Assembly (NCBI GenBank): GCA_964514285.1
Contig: CAZEQC010000004.1
Location: 1-64,000, forward strand
Direction: 5' to 3'
Length of the DNA stretch: 64,000 bases
From: SKLM01 sp964514285
GTDB lineage: Bacteria > Chloroflexota > Anaerolineae > B4-G1
This document shows, one piece after another, positions 1-7,833 of this stretch; the first letter of the stretch is position 1, and every line of letters starts with the position of its first letter. Position numbers and translations under genes: made by a program. The notes below the pieces were generated by a model. The model was not told the DNA's origin and searched no databases. It was given only the letters and a program-made list of their open reading frames with translations.

Positions 1-1
1 A

Positions 2-274
2 CTCTCGCCGCCACAGCCGACCTCGACGCCACCTTCGGTCCCGCCAGGGCAAACCACGCAGACGCAGCCCACCGCCACAGCCGCCCAAGTGGCGGAGGCT
101 GAGGACACTGAGGATGAGGCTATTGAGGAAGGGGAAAAGGAAGCAGTGACGCCCTCTGAGGATCGTTCTTCATCGCCTCTGGTACCGATCGGCGCTATCG
201 CCTTCAGCCTCATCGTCGGCGGTCTGCTGGGCTGGCTGATCTACATCCTCAGGCTCCGGGGGCGCCGCCCATAA
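2..274 (+). CDS. C-terminal fragment of a membrane-anchored surface protein (5' end outside window)
   Basis: The frame is open from base 2 and ends at TAA 272-274. It encodes a Pro/Thr/Gln-rich stalk, an acidic stretch rich in Glu/Asp, then a single hydrophobic helix (about residues 65-85 of the visible part) followed by a short Arg-rich tail. The tail and helix are nearly identical to the end of the protein at 846-2141 (both share IAFSLIVGGLLGWLIYIL), so the two are tandem paralogues. The pattern stalk, TM helix, basic tail is what is expected for a secreted protein anchored with its C-terminus in the cytoplasmic membrane. The globular domain lies outside the window, so the binding function can only be guessed from the paralogue. 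The region after its stop carries the promoter and riboswitch of the next gene. Confidence 0.75.
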   Translation, partial: LSPPQPTSTPPSVPPGQTTQTQPTATAAQVAEAEDTEDEAIEEGEKEAVTPSEDRSSSPLVPIGAIAFSLIVGGLLGWLIYILRLRGRRP

Positions 275-358
275 TCTCGTGGGACAGTCACGCCACATCT
301 TGGTGGCATCGCCCCGACCCTACTTATAGCTCAGGGAATCGTTCTTACTCCAATAGAT

Positions 359-387
359 TTGACGGATCAGGGCCGCCGTGCTATACT
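359..387 (+). promoter_or_regulatory. Sigma70-type promoter of the cobalamin riboswitch operon
   Basis: TTGACG (359-364), a 17-base spacer and TATACT (382-387) match the housekeeping consensus closely. The predicted start near 394 lies about 10 bases before the first conserved bases of the riboswitch, which is the right geometry for a riboswitch-led transcript. Confidence 0.75.
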
Positions 388-404
388 CTCAATACAATTG
401 CATA

Positions 405-560
405 GTTGCTACGGTACAGGTGCCCTGACGCTCGGACGCCCAGGGTGTGAGAGGGAAAGCCGGTCATAGTCCGGCGCTGTCCCGCAACTGTAGTCCTCGC
501 CGCTGGTCGCTTCGGCCGGCAGCAAGGAAAGCCAGAGTACCTACCTGGACCGGCGCATAC
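405..560 (+). promoter_or_regulatory. Cobalamin (B12) riboswitch aptamer
   Basis: The aptamer is recognised by its conserved core on the + strand: an ACGGTACAGGTGCC 5' segment, GAGGGAAAGCCGGT followed by TCCGGCGCTGTCCCGCAACTG around 450-490, and a B12-box variant GCCAGAGTACCTACCT at 531-546. The family binds adenosyl- or methylcobalamin and represses downstream expression when ligand is plentiful. It sits about 300 bases upstream of the corrinoid capture/transport/salvage operon and follows a strong promoter, so it most likely controls that operon. A 73-codon antisense ORF over this region is a chance reading frame. Confidence 0.93.
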
Positions 561-610
561 ATCTACCTTCGCGGAAAGGAAGTGGTGCACTGAGTTACTC
601 AAGCCAGATC

Positions 611-646
611 AGCCCTTCTCCACAGAGACGTGAGGAAGGGCTTTTT
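611..646 (+). terminator. Intrinsic terminator, likely riboswitch expression platform
   Basis: AGCCCTTC (611-618) pairs with GAAGGGCT (635-642) around a 16-base loop and is followed by TTTTT (642-646). Its place 50 bases after the aptamer suggests transcriptional attenuation by the riboswitch. A second stem, CCCTTCCCT (663-671) with AGGGAAGGG (684-692), has arms that could compete with the terminator arms. Confidence 0.8.
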
Positions 647-845
647 CGATGCCTGTTTTCATCCCTTCCCTCGTAAGCCGCAAAGGGAAGGGTCTATTCT
701 CTTACGGGGTGAACCTATGGTTTCAGGTCAGCTTCGGCAGGTGACGCTTCGCCCAGCGGGGCGAGAAGAAACCGATCCGAAGTAAGTAGCGAGTCGAACG
801 TTGAAAGACGCCGAGGTGNNNNNNNNNNCGAGGTGAGATAGGCGC
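647..845. other. Leader between riboswitch terminator and first gene, with a 10-N assembly gap
   Basis: This stretch has no gene. It holds a perfect 9-bp stem-loop (663-692), a GC-rich hairpin around 752-775 (CTTCGCCC / GGGGCGAG) and a run of 10 N at 819-828. CGAGGTG occurs on both sides of the N run (812-818 and 829-835), which suggests that two contig ends overlapping by 7 bases were joined by a scaffolder. The ribosome binding site GAGGTGAG (830-837) serves the ATG at 846. Confidence 0.7.
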
Positions 846-2141
846 ATGTCAATGACCAAGGCTCAAGCGAACAACCGACCACACCGACAGCGGGCGCTGT
901 TGTTGCTCGTTACCTTACTGAGCTTCTTCAGTATCGCACAACTGAGATCTCAGGCCCAGCAGACGAATCGAGTCGGACTCGTGGTTGATTTCGGCGACCA
1001 CCACGAGACCTACTGCGTCACATTCAGCGAGGCCGAGATCACGGGCTACGACGTTCTTCGGCGCGCAGGGCTTGACGTGGTGGCTTCTGGATCCAGCGGC
1101 ATGGGCTTCGCGATCTGCGACATTGACAACACCAGCGGTTGCCCAGCCTCCAACTGCTTCTGCGAATGTCAAGGATCTCCGTGTGTCTATTGGTCGTATC
1201 ATCAACTGGTCGACGGTTCCTGGCGGTATTCCCAGATGGGAGCCAGTGGTCATAGGGTCCAGAACGGCGATGTGGACGGCTGGGGCTGGGGCGAGGGCAC
1301 CATCAACAACAGCGGGGCTCAACCGCCGGTCATCCCCTTCGACCAGATCTGTGCGCCGCCCGCCACCGACACCCCTGTGCCGACAAACACGCCAATCCCA
1401 CCCACCGATACGCCCGTCCCACCGACCGACACGCCCGCACCCACAGCAGTGCCAGCACCCGACGCTTGGTTCCGCCTGGATGAAAACCCCATCACCGCCG
1501 GCTCCTGCACGATGCTGCGCTGGGACACGTCCAACGCCCAGGAGGTGTATCTGGACGGTGAGGAGGTAGGCATCATCGGCAACCGTGAGGTCTGCCCCAC
1601 GGCGCCGACCGACTATGCGCTGCGGGTCGTGGGCCTGGAGGAGGAGGCAACCTTCCGCCTCACCCTAGGAGTGACCGGCTCGGCATCCACAGCGACGACG
1701 GCGCCCCAGGCCACAGCAGCGCCCCCCTCCCCCACGGGCGATGACGGAGCTACGTCGCTGCCCGCATCGCCAACGCCCAAAGGGACTGCGACCTCGTCGC
1801 CATCCCCTACGACCAGCGCACCGTCGGCTGCTGCGACACCGACGATGTCAGAGCCAAAGGCTACCGCATCGCTGCCGCCGTCGGAGCCCGCCTCGCCGTC
1901 ACCCTCGGTAACCGCGGCGCAGATCACCCAGGCGCAGCCCACTGCCACGCCGGCTCAAGTGGCGGAGGCACAAAACTCGGAAGATCAGTCCGTCGAGACG
2001 ACGGAGGATCAGGCAGCGTCTGCGGAGGAGGAGGCCCCGTCGCTGCTGCCGCCTATCGGTACCATTGCCTTCAGCCTCATCGTTGGTGGCCTGCTCGGTT
2101 GGCTGATCTACATCCTCAGATTCCGGGGGCGCCGTGCGTAG
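846..2141 (+). CDS. Secreted, membrane-anchored protein with transcobalamin-like (DUF4430) domain
   Basis: This 431-residue protein has an N-terminal signal/TM segment (about 15-38). A Cys-rich beta domain (about 42-160) carries the hallmarks of the DUF4430/transcobalamin C-terminal fold: YW.Y, G.W.YS..GAS.H.V, and NGDVDGWGWG. Then come a PT-repeat stalk, a small Ig-like domain (about 200-275), a long Ser/Thr/Pro/Ala stalk, an acidic patch and a C-terminal TM helix with a basic tail. Six Cys between about 92 and 116 may form disulfides or hold a metal. The cobalamin riboswitch upstream and the ECF transporter genes overlapping its end point to surface capture of corrinoids for import. That role is inferred; the fold also occurs in proteins of other function. 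GAGGTGAG supports the start. Confidence 0.72.
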   Translation: MSMTKAQANNRPHRQRALLLLVTLLSFFSIAQLRSQAQQTNRVGLVVDFGDHHETYCVTFSEAEITGYDVLRRAGLDVVASGSSGMGFAICDIDNTSGCPASNCFCECQGSPCVYWSYHQLVDGSWRYSQMGASGHRVQNGDVDGWGWGEGTINNSGAQPPVIPFDQICAPPATDTPVPTNTPIPPTDTPVPPTDTPAPTAVPAPDAWFRLDENPITAGSCTMLRWDTSNAQEVYLDGEEVGIIGNREVCPTAPTDYALRVVGLEEEATFRLTLGVTGSASTATTAPQATAAPPSPTGDDGATSLPASPTPKGTATSSPSPTTSAPSAAATPTMSEPKATASLPPSEPASPSPSVTAAQITQAQPTATPAQVAEAQNSEDQSVETTEDQAASAEEEAPSLLPPIGTIAFSLIVGGLLGWLIYILRFRGRRA

Positions 2142-3015
2142 GCTGATCGGCGGCGCGATCTACCTCCTCAGCGGCGCTGTCGGCGTCCTGGCCTTCATCT
2201 ACCCCTTCTTTGTGCCGGCCGGCGCCGTCCCGCAGCACGGCATGGCGCACAGTCAGGACGCCCCGCTGCTGACAGCCGCCCTGGTGGGGCTATCCGTCGT
2301 GGCGCTCTTGGTGGAGCTCCAGGGACGCTCGCTCAGCGCCAAGACCGTCGCCATGCTCGGCGTGCTGGTGGCCGTCACCAGCGTGCTGCGCTTCCTGGAG
2401 GTCGCCTTCCCCATGCCCGGTGGCTTCTCGCCCATCTTCGCCCCCATCATCATCGCTGGCTACGTCTTCGGCGGTCGCTTCGGCTTCCTGATGGGGACGT
2501 TCACGCTGCTGGCTTCCGGCCTGGTCACCGGCGGCGTGGGACCGTGGCTGCCCTACCAGATGTTCACCGCCGGATGGGCGGGCCTGAGCGCCGGATGGCT
2601 GGGGCGAATGAGCAAAGGACTGAAAAAACAAGTAGGCCACGTCCCACAAAGGGATGAATCGCGTCTCACGCTCCGCTTCTCCCGCCTCGACGTGTTCATC
2701 TTATGCCTCTTCGGCTTCATCTGGGGTCTGCTCTATGGCGCCATCATGAACATCTACTTCTGGCCCTTCGCCGTGGGCCCGGCCGAGCAGACTTGGTCAC
2801 CGGGCATCGGCCTGGGTCAGACGCTGGCCCGCTACGGTGCTTTCTACGTCGTCACCTCGTTAGCGTGGGATCTGGCCCGGGCAGCGGGCAACGTGGCCCT
2901 GATACTGGTCCTGGGCAAGCCGATGGTCAAGGCTCTGGAACGGTTCCGACGCCGCTTCCACTTCCAGATCCAGGAGAGCAGTCACAGCACGGCTGAGGCA
3001 GGTACCCATGCTTGA
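2134..3015 (+). CDS. ECF transporter S component (probable corrinoid/cobalamin specificity subunit)
   Basis: This 293-residue integral membrane protein starts at GTG 2134, overlapping the previous gene by 8 bases. It has about six or seven hydrophobic segments, including the S-component-like stretch around FAPIIIAGYVFGGRFGFLMG and a G/W-rich region near WLPYQMFTAGWAGLSAGWLG. A cytoplasmic basic insertion lies at about 160-185. S components bind the vitamin and dock onto the shared T/ATPase energising module. The substrate is inferred from the cobalamin riboswitch, the surface protein before it and ten corrinoid salvage genes after it. Translation is probably coupled to both neighbours. Confidence 0.8.
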   Translation: MRRLIGGAIYLLSGAVGVLAFIYPFFVPAGAVPQHGMAHSQDAPLLTAALVGLSVVALLVELQGRSLSAKTVAMLGVLVAVTSVLRFLEVAFPMPGGFSPIFAPIIIAGYVFGGRFGFLMGTFTLLASGLVTGGVGPWLPYQMFTAGWAGLSAGWLGRMSKGLKKQVGHVPQRDESRLTLRFSRLDVFILCLFGFIWGLLYGAIMNIYFWPFAVGPAEQTWSPGIGLGQTLARYGAFYVVTSLAWDLARAAGNVALILVLGKPMVKALERFRRRFHFQIQESSHSTAEAGTHA

Positions 3016-4072
3016 CGCCCGCGTCTGGCTCCTCTGGGCCTTGACCACGCTGGTGGCGGCCTCATCCACGCGTAGCCCCCTTTACGTCATCGTCCTGCTA
3101 CTCACCACGACGGTGGTCGGCGGGACCTGCGCCACCGGCGAGGGTCGGCGGGCTCCCCTGTCGCCCCTCCGCTTCGCCCTCGTCGCCGTGCCGCTCTCAG
3201 CCCTGTTCAACGGCCTGACCGTCCACTTCGGCGACACGGTGCTCTTTCACCTGCCAGACTGGCTACCGTTGCTGGGCGGGGCGATTACGCTGGAGGCCCT
3301 GGCCTTCGGCGCGCTGAATGGCCTGACGTTGACCGTCATCTTCAGCGCCTTCTCCGTCTTCAACCAGGTGACGCCGGTGCGCGACCTGATTAAGCTGACG
3401 CCGCGCGCCTTCCACGAGGGTGGCGTGGTGCTCTCCATCGCCCTCACCTTCATCCCCCAGACGACCCGCAGCCTGCAGCGTATCCGCGAGGCCCAGGCCG
3501 TGCGCGGGCATCGGGTGCAGGGCATCCGCGACTGGCTGCCCATCGTCGTGCCGCTCCTGGTCAGCGGCCTGGAGCGCGCCATGGGCCTGGCGGAAGCGAT
3601 GGTCGCACGAGGCTACGGCGCCGTCACCGACGAGGGACAGCCCTTACGCACCCAGGCGCTGCTGGCGCTGGGGTTGTTGGCGTTGCTGGCCGGGTGGCTG
3701 GCTTACCTCTTCAGAGCGGCCTGGCGCATGCCGGCCGTGGTGACGATGGTTGCGGGAGCAGGGATCATCGGATGCGCAGTATGGCTGACGGGCCGGTCGG
3801 TGCAGCACACCGTCTACCGCGCGCGGGGCTGGACCGCCGGGGATACGTTCACCGTGCTGGGATGTGCCCTAACCCTGGCGGTGGCGTTGACACAACGGGA
3901 GACGCTCTATTACTCGCCGTATCCGCAGCTGAGCTTGCCCCTGTTCGACCCACTGGTCGGCACGGCGCTGCTGGGGCTGCTGGTACCAGCGATTGTGACG
4001 GTGGCGAAAGAGGACAGACGGCCCGACGCCCGGGGGACGCAGCAAGCCAAAGCGCTAGATGAAACCTCTTAG
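3008..4072 (+). CDS. ecfT: ECF transporter T component (CbiQ/EcfT family)
   Basis: This 354-residue membrane protein begins inside the end of the S-component gene (8-base overlap). The two T-component coupling motifs are visible as EAQAVRGHR (about 162-170) and EAMVARGYG (about 196-204). These Ala-Arg-Gly elements contact the ATPases in this family. Family members are usually about 250 residues; here an additional hydrophobic C-terminal region of some 100 residues follows, with further TM helices. It forms the scaffold between the S component and the double ATPase encoded next. Confidence 0.85.
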   Translation: MLDARVWLLWALTTLVAASSTRSPLYVIVLLLTTTVVGGTCATGEGRRAPLSPLRFALVAVPLSALFNGLTVHFGDTVLFHLPDWLPLLGGAITLEALAFGALNGLTLTVIFSAFSVFNQVTPVRDLIKLTPRAFHEGGVVLSIALTFIPQTTRSLQRIREAQAVRGHRVQGIRDWLPIVVPLLVSGLERAMGLAEAMVARGYGAVTDEGQPLRTQALLALGLLALLAGWLAYLFRAAWRMPAVVTMVAGAGIIGCAVWLTGRSVQHTVYRARGWTAGDTFTVLGCALTLAVALTQRETLYYSPYPQLSLPLFDPLVGTALLGLLVPAIVTVAKEDRRPDARGTQQAKALDETS

Positions 4073-4102
4073 CGACCTACCGAGACGCACAAAAGACTGA
4101 TA

Positions 4103-5824
4103 ATGGATTGCGAGACAGTTATGAGCACAACGACTAAGGGCGCCCACCCCACCCTGGCCCCATCGATCCAGTTCCGGAACTTGAGCTACAGCTATCCCGG
4201 AGCCTCGGAGCCGGCACTGTCCGACGTGACGCTGGACATCGCCGACGGAGAGTTCGTCCTGGTAGCGGGCCCCTCGGGCGCGGGGAAATCGACCCTGCTG
4301 CGCTGCCTCAACGGGCTCGTCCCCCACTTCACTGGCGGCACGGTGCAGGGAGACATCGACGTCGGCGAGCACGACCCCGTCGATGAGGGCCCCCAGACGT
4401 TGAGCCGGGTGGTAGGCTTCGTCTTCCAGGACCCCGAGGCTCAGTTCGTCGTGGACCGCGTGGAGGATGAGATCGCCTTCGCCCTGGAGAACGCGGCTGT
4501 GCCGCCCACCGAGATGCGCCTGCGCGTCGAGGAAGTGCTCCATCTGCTGGACCTGGCGCCGCTGCGGGATCGCCAGCTGGACACGCTCTCCGGCGGGGAG
4601 AAGCAGAAAGTGGCCATCGCCGCCGCGCTGGCGCTGCGCCCCCAGATCCTGGCCCTCGACGAGCCTACCTCCCAGCTCGATCCGCAGTCGGCCGAGGACG
4701 TGCTGCAGGCGCTGGTGCGCCTCAACCAGGATATGGGTCTCACCATCGTGCTGGCCGAGCACCGGTTGGAGCGGGTGCTGCCCTACGTCGATCGGTTGAT
4801 TTACCTCTCCGATCCTGACCACCGTGTACTCAGCGGGCCCCCACGCCAGATCCTGAAGCAGGTCGACCTTAACCCTCCGCTGGTGGAACTGGGCAAAGGG
4901 TTGGGCTGGGACCCCCTGCCACTGACGGTCAAAGAGGGACGCCGCTTCGCGAACGGGGTCCGCAGGCGCCTTCGGGACCCTGGCAGTCGGAGGGGCGGGA
5001 ACGGCCGCACGCGAGCCGGGCAGGAGAATGTGCCAAGAGGAGAAAGGCTCGAGCGTGATCAAGATCGGGCGTTCGCCATCAAGGACCTGCATTTCGCCTA
5101 CAACGGAAGGCCAATTCTGCAGGGCATTGATGTACAGATCGCGCCGGGAGAATTGGTGGCGTTGATGGGACGGAACGGCTCGGGTAAGACCACCCTGCTC
5201 AAGTGCGTGATCGGGCTGCTGAAGCCCGAGCGCGGCCAGATCAAGATGGACGAAGGATCGTTGATTGGACGAGAGACGGCCGAAATCTCCCGGAAGGTCG
5301 GTTACCTCCCTCAAGAGCCCAGCGATCTGCTGTTCGCCGACAGCGTAGGCGAGGAGCTGACCATTACGCTGCGCAACCACGACCTGCTGGACCGGCCGCC
5401 GATCGCGCCCGACGACCTGCTGGCTCGTCTCGACCTAGAAAAGCTGAAGGCATCCTATCCGCGCGACCTGAGCGCGGGTCAGCGGCAGCGGGTGGCCCTG
5501 GGCGCGGTCACCGTCACCAAGCCCCGTCTTCTACTTCTCGACGAGCCGACGCGGGGCCTCGATTATCATGCCAAACGGCAGCTGGTCAGTCTCCTACGGG
5601 AGTGGCAGGCGGAGGGGACGAGCATCCTCCTGGTCACCCACGACGTGGAGCTGGTGGCCCAGGCCGCCGACCGGGTGCTGCTGCTCAGTCAGGGCGAGAT
5701 CATCGCCGACGCTGTCCCAGAGGTGCTGACCACCTCACCGCTCTTTGCCCCCCAGGTGGCGCGTCTCTTCCCGGGCACCGGCTGGCTCACCGCCGATGAA
5801 GCGCTAGAAGGATTGGATGCGTAG
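4103..5824 (+). CDS. ecfA: ECF transporter ATPase, fused double ABC domain (EcfA-EcfA')
   Basis: One 573-residue chain carries two complete ABC ATPase domains. The first (about 15-250) has Walker A GPSGAGKST, signature LSGGEKQKV and Walker B ILALDEPTS. The second (about 325-555) has Walker A GRNGSGKTT, signature LSAGQRQRV and Walker B LLLLDEPTR. A basic linker of about 50 residues separates them. Most ECF systems use two separate genes (ecfA1, ecfA2), so this is the fused version. It would power corrinoid import with the S and T subunits upstream. ATG 4121 is an alternative start; neither has a strong Shine-Dalgarno. Confidence 0.9.
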   Translation: MDCETVMSTTTKGAHPTLAPSIQFRNLSYSYPGASEPALSDVTLDIADGEFVLVAGPSGAGKSTLLRCLNGLVPHFTGGTVQGDIDVGEHDPVDEGPQTLSRVVGFVFQDPEAQFVVDRVEDEIAFALENAAVPPTEMRLRVEEVLHLLDLAPLRDRQLDTLSGGEKQKVAIAAALALRPQILALDEPTSQLDPQSAEDVLQALVRLNQDMGLTIVLAEHRLERVLPYVDRLIYLSDPDHRVLSGPPRQILKQVDLNPPLVELGKGLGWDPLPLTVKEGRRFANGVRRRLRDPGSRRGGNGRTRAGQENVPRGERLERDQDRAFAIKDLHFAYNGRPILQGIDVQIAPGELVALMGRNGSGKTTLLKCVIGLLKPERGQIKMDEGSLIGRETAEISRKVGYLPQEPSDLLFADSVGEELTITLRNHDLLDRPPIAPDDLLARLDLEKLKASYPRDLSAGQRQRVALGAVTVTKPRLLLLDEPTRGLDYHAKRQLVSLLREWQAEGTSILLVTHDVELVAQAADRVLLLSQGEIIADAVPEVLTTSPLFAPQVARLFPGTGWLTADEALEGLDA

Positions 5825-5827
5825 ATC

Positions 5828-6361
5828 GTGAAGAAGAGACAACTAACCAAGGGGTACGTACAGCTCTATACCGGCGACGGTAAGGGGAAGACGACCGCCG
5901 CCCTGGGCCTGGCGCTGCGGGCCTCGGGCCGCGGACTGCACACCTACATCGGACAGTTCATGAAGGGCCAGCGCTACGGCGAGATAGAGGCCTTGCGGGA
6001 TCACCCGACCATCACCTTGGAGCAATATGGCAACCCCCGCTGCATTCGACGCGAGGAGGTCACAGCAGATCACGTCGCCGAGGCCCAAGAAGGCCTGGAG
6101 CGAGCGCGCGAGGCGATGTTGTCCGGGGAGTACGACCTGATCGTCCTCGACGAGGTCAATGTCTCCATCTGGTTTGGCCTCCTGGAGACGGAGGATGTTT
6201 TGGCCCTGCTCGACGAGAAACCAGAGCACGTCGAGGTGGTGCTCACCGGACGCCGCGCGCCGCAGGCCCTCATCGACCGCGCCGACTTGGTGACGGAGAT
6301 GCGCGAGGTTAAGCACTACTACCGGCAGGGTGTGATAGCACGAATAGGCATTGAGCGTTAG
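5828..6361 (+). CDS. cobO: Corrinoid adenosyltransferase (ATP:cob(I)alamin), CobA/CobO/BtuR family
   Basis: The 177-residue product starts at GTG, 3 bases after the ECF ATPase stop. It has the CobA-type P-loop GDGKGKTTAALGLALRASG (about 16-34), the downstream FMKGQRYGEIEAL segment and the YDLIVLDEVN Walker-B-like motif, and is close to the usual family length (about 180-200). It transfers the 5'-deoxyadenosyl group of ATP to the reduced Co(I) corrinoid. That makes the adenosylated substrate needed by CbiZ, CbiB and CobU encoded further on, so it acts directly after uptake. Confidence 0.93.
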   Translation: MKKRQLTKGYVQLYTGDGKGKTTAALGLALRASGRGLHTYIGQFMKGQRYGEIEALRDHPTITLEQYGNPRCIRREEVTADHVAEAQEGLERAREAMLSGEYDLIVLDEVNVSIWFGLLETEDVLALLDEKPEHVEVVLTGRRAPQALIDRADLVTEMREVKHYYRQGVIARIGIER

Positions 6362-6488
6362 CGAGCCATCCTCTCGACATGCACCTCGCAACCTGTCACC
6401 AACCATGCCCTCTATGACGAGCGTTCCGGGTCGCCCTCCAGCCTAGCGCCTCACAGCGGAGCGAGCTAGAGGCGCTGCCAACGACCAG

Positions 6489-7601
6489 ATGACCACCAAG
6501 ACCAACCCAGGCTCACCCTGGAGCCCTCCTGTGGAAGAGCGAGATGCCTATGTCAAGACTAGACCTCCTGGTATAGCCAGTCCAGGAAGCGAGGGCGGGG
6601 TAGTCGCCCTACCGGCTGCCTGTGGTGAGCTCTTCCAGGGCACGCTCGACGGCAGACCGTGCCTCGTTACCTGCCCCATCGATCGGTATGCCTACGCTCG
6701 GGTCGAGGTCTCGCCACCTTTTCCTCGAGGCTGTGGGCCAACACGCCAGTTCTGGTCTTTGCCAGAGAATGCCCCCAAGGCAGCAGCCGCTCTGTTCGAG
6801 GGGCTATCCTGGTTCAGCAACGTGGCCTATGTGGGGCGGCTTCGACTGATCTCCAGAATCCCGCGTGCACGAGGCTACGCGTCCAGCACCGCCGACGTGG
6901 GCGCCACGCTTTTCGCCCTGGCGGAGGCCCTGGGTGACGCGCTCAGCCCCGCAGAGGCGGCAAGGCTGGCGGTGAGCGTCGAGCCCAGCGACAGCACCCT
7001 CTTCTCCGGTCTATCGCTTTTCGACCATCGAGACGGCCGCCTGCGCCAGCCCCTGGGCCCTACCCCGCCGCTGACCGTGATCGCTCTTGATCCCGGTGGC
7101 GAGGTCGACACGCTGGCCTTCAACGCCCTGGACCACAGTGCAGCTCTGCGCCGCCTGGCACCGGAACACCAAGCGTCCTTTCGCATGCTGGTCCATGGCC
7201 TGAGGCGAAAGGACTGGCAAGCCGTAGGGCAAGCGGCCACGCTCAGCAGCTGTCTGCATCAGGCCATTCTGTCCCATCCACTTCTGGAGATCGCGTTGGA
7301 CCTGGCTCGGGCTGTAGGAGCGCTTGGCGTCTGTCGAGCTCACAGCGGGACCGTCCTCGGCGTGCTGATGAACCCACGGGAGGCCGACATCCCGGACGTG
7401 ACTCGATTCCTCAACCAAGCTCTACCCGACACCGTCTCCGTCGCCCCCTATGCCTTAGCGGGCGGTGGGCCACGGCGCGCGAGTTTCGGGCGGTCGCTGT
7501 GGACCCAGCAGGCCTTCGACGGTGGTGTGGTGATGGATGCCGTCGGCGACAGTGATCATCAAAGGTGGCGGCCCTCTCCGATGGCGGCCCTCTCCGATGG
7601 C
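6489..7601 (+). CDS. pduX: Probable L-threonine kinase (PduX-like GHMP kinase), 3' end lost in assembly gap
   Basis: The frame encodes at least 352 residues before a repeat and a 100-N gap. VVALPAACGELFQGTLDGRPCLVTCPIDRY (quoted in two parts: about 38-52 and 53-67) matches the PduX start, where an S/A-CGEL-QG motif precedes a Cys-Pro-Val/Ile-Asp segment. ARGYASSTADVGAT (about 130-143) is the Gly/Ser-rich GHMP ATP-binding loop. PduX phosphorylates L-threonine; CobD then decarboxylates the product to aminopropanol phosphate for CbiB. Salmonella PduX has about 300 residues, so the true stop probably lies close to the repeat. The 16-bp repeat unit changes frame with each copy, and the C-terminus cannot be read. 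A 127-base non-coding stretch precedes the gene. Confidence 0.8.
7547..7601 (+). repeat. Left copy of a 55-bp repeat flanking the assembly gap
   Basis: The 55 bases are identical to 7702-7756. Inside are two tandem copies of a 16-base unit (GGCGGCCCTCTCCGAT, 7567-7582 and 7583-7598) plus a partial third GGC. The tandem repeat is the likely cause of the assembly break. Confidence 0.9.
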
Positions 7602-7701
7602 NNNNNNNNNNNNNNNNNNNNNNNNNNNNNNNNNNNNNNNNNNNNNNNNNNNNNNNNNNNNNNNNNNNNNNNNNNNNNNNNNNNNNNNNNNNNNNNNNNN
7701 N
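7602..7701. other. Assembly gap, 100 N
   Basis: Exactly 100 N are present, the conventional size for a gap of unknown length. Both edges carry the same 55 bases, so the gap may be an unresolved tandem repeat array or two overlapping contig ends joined wrongly. Confidence 0.95.
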
Positions 7702-7756
7702 CGACAGTGATCATCAAAGGTGGCGGCCCTCTCCGATGGCGGCCCTCTCCGATGGC
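7702..7756 (+). repeat. Right copy of the 55-bp repeat flanking the assembly gap
   Basis: It is identical to 7547-7601, again with two 16-base units (7722-7737, 7738-7753). It is followed at once by TGACAG and then by a 19-base perfect palindrome (7772-7790: CGCATCGGC, A, GCCGATGCG). Confidence 0.9.
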
Positions 7757-7833
7757 TGACAGATGATAGAGCGCATCGGCAGCCGATGCGATAGATATAG
7801 ATGCAACGGTTAACATAATCAAAAGGACCTAGC

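Noticed and set aside
381..602. 73-codon minus-strand ORF
   Set aside because: It lies exactly over the cobalamin riboswitch, which explains the conserved sequence; no family resemblance.
4055..5380. 441-codon minus-strand ORF
   Set aside because: It is antisense to the ECF double ATPase, whose motifs are complete; high-GC shadow.
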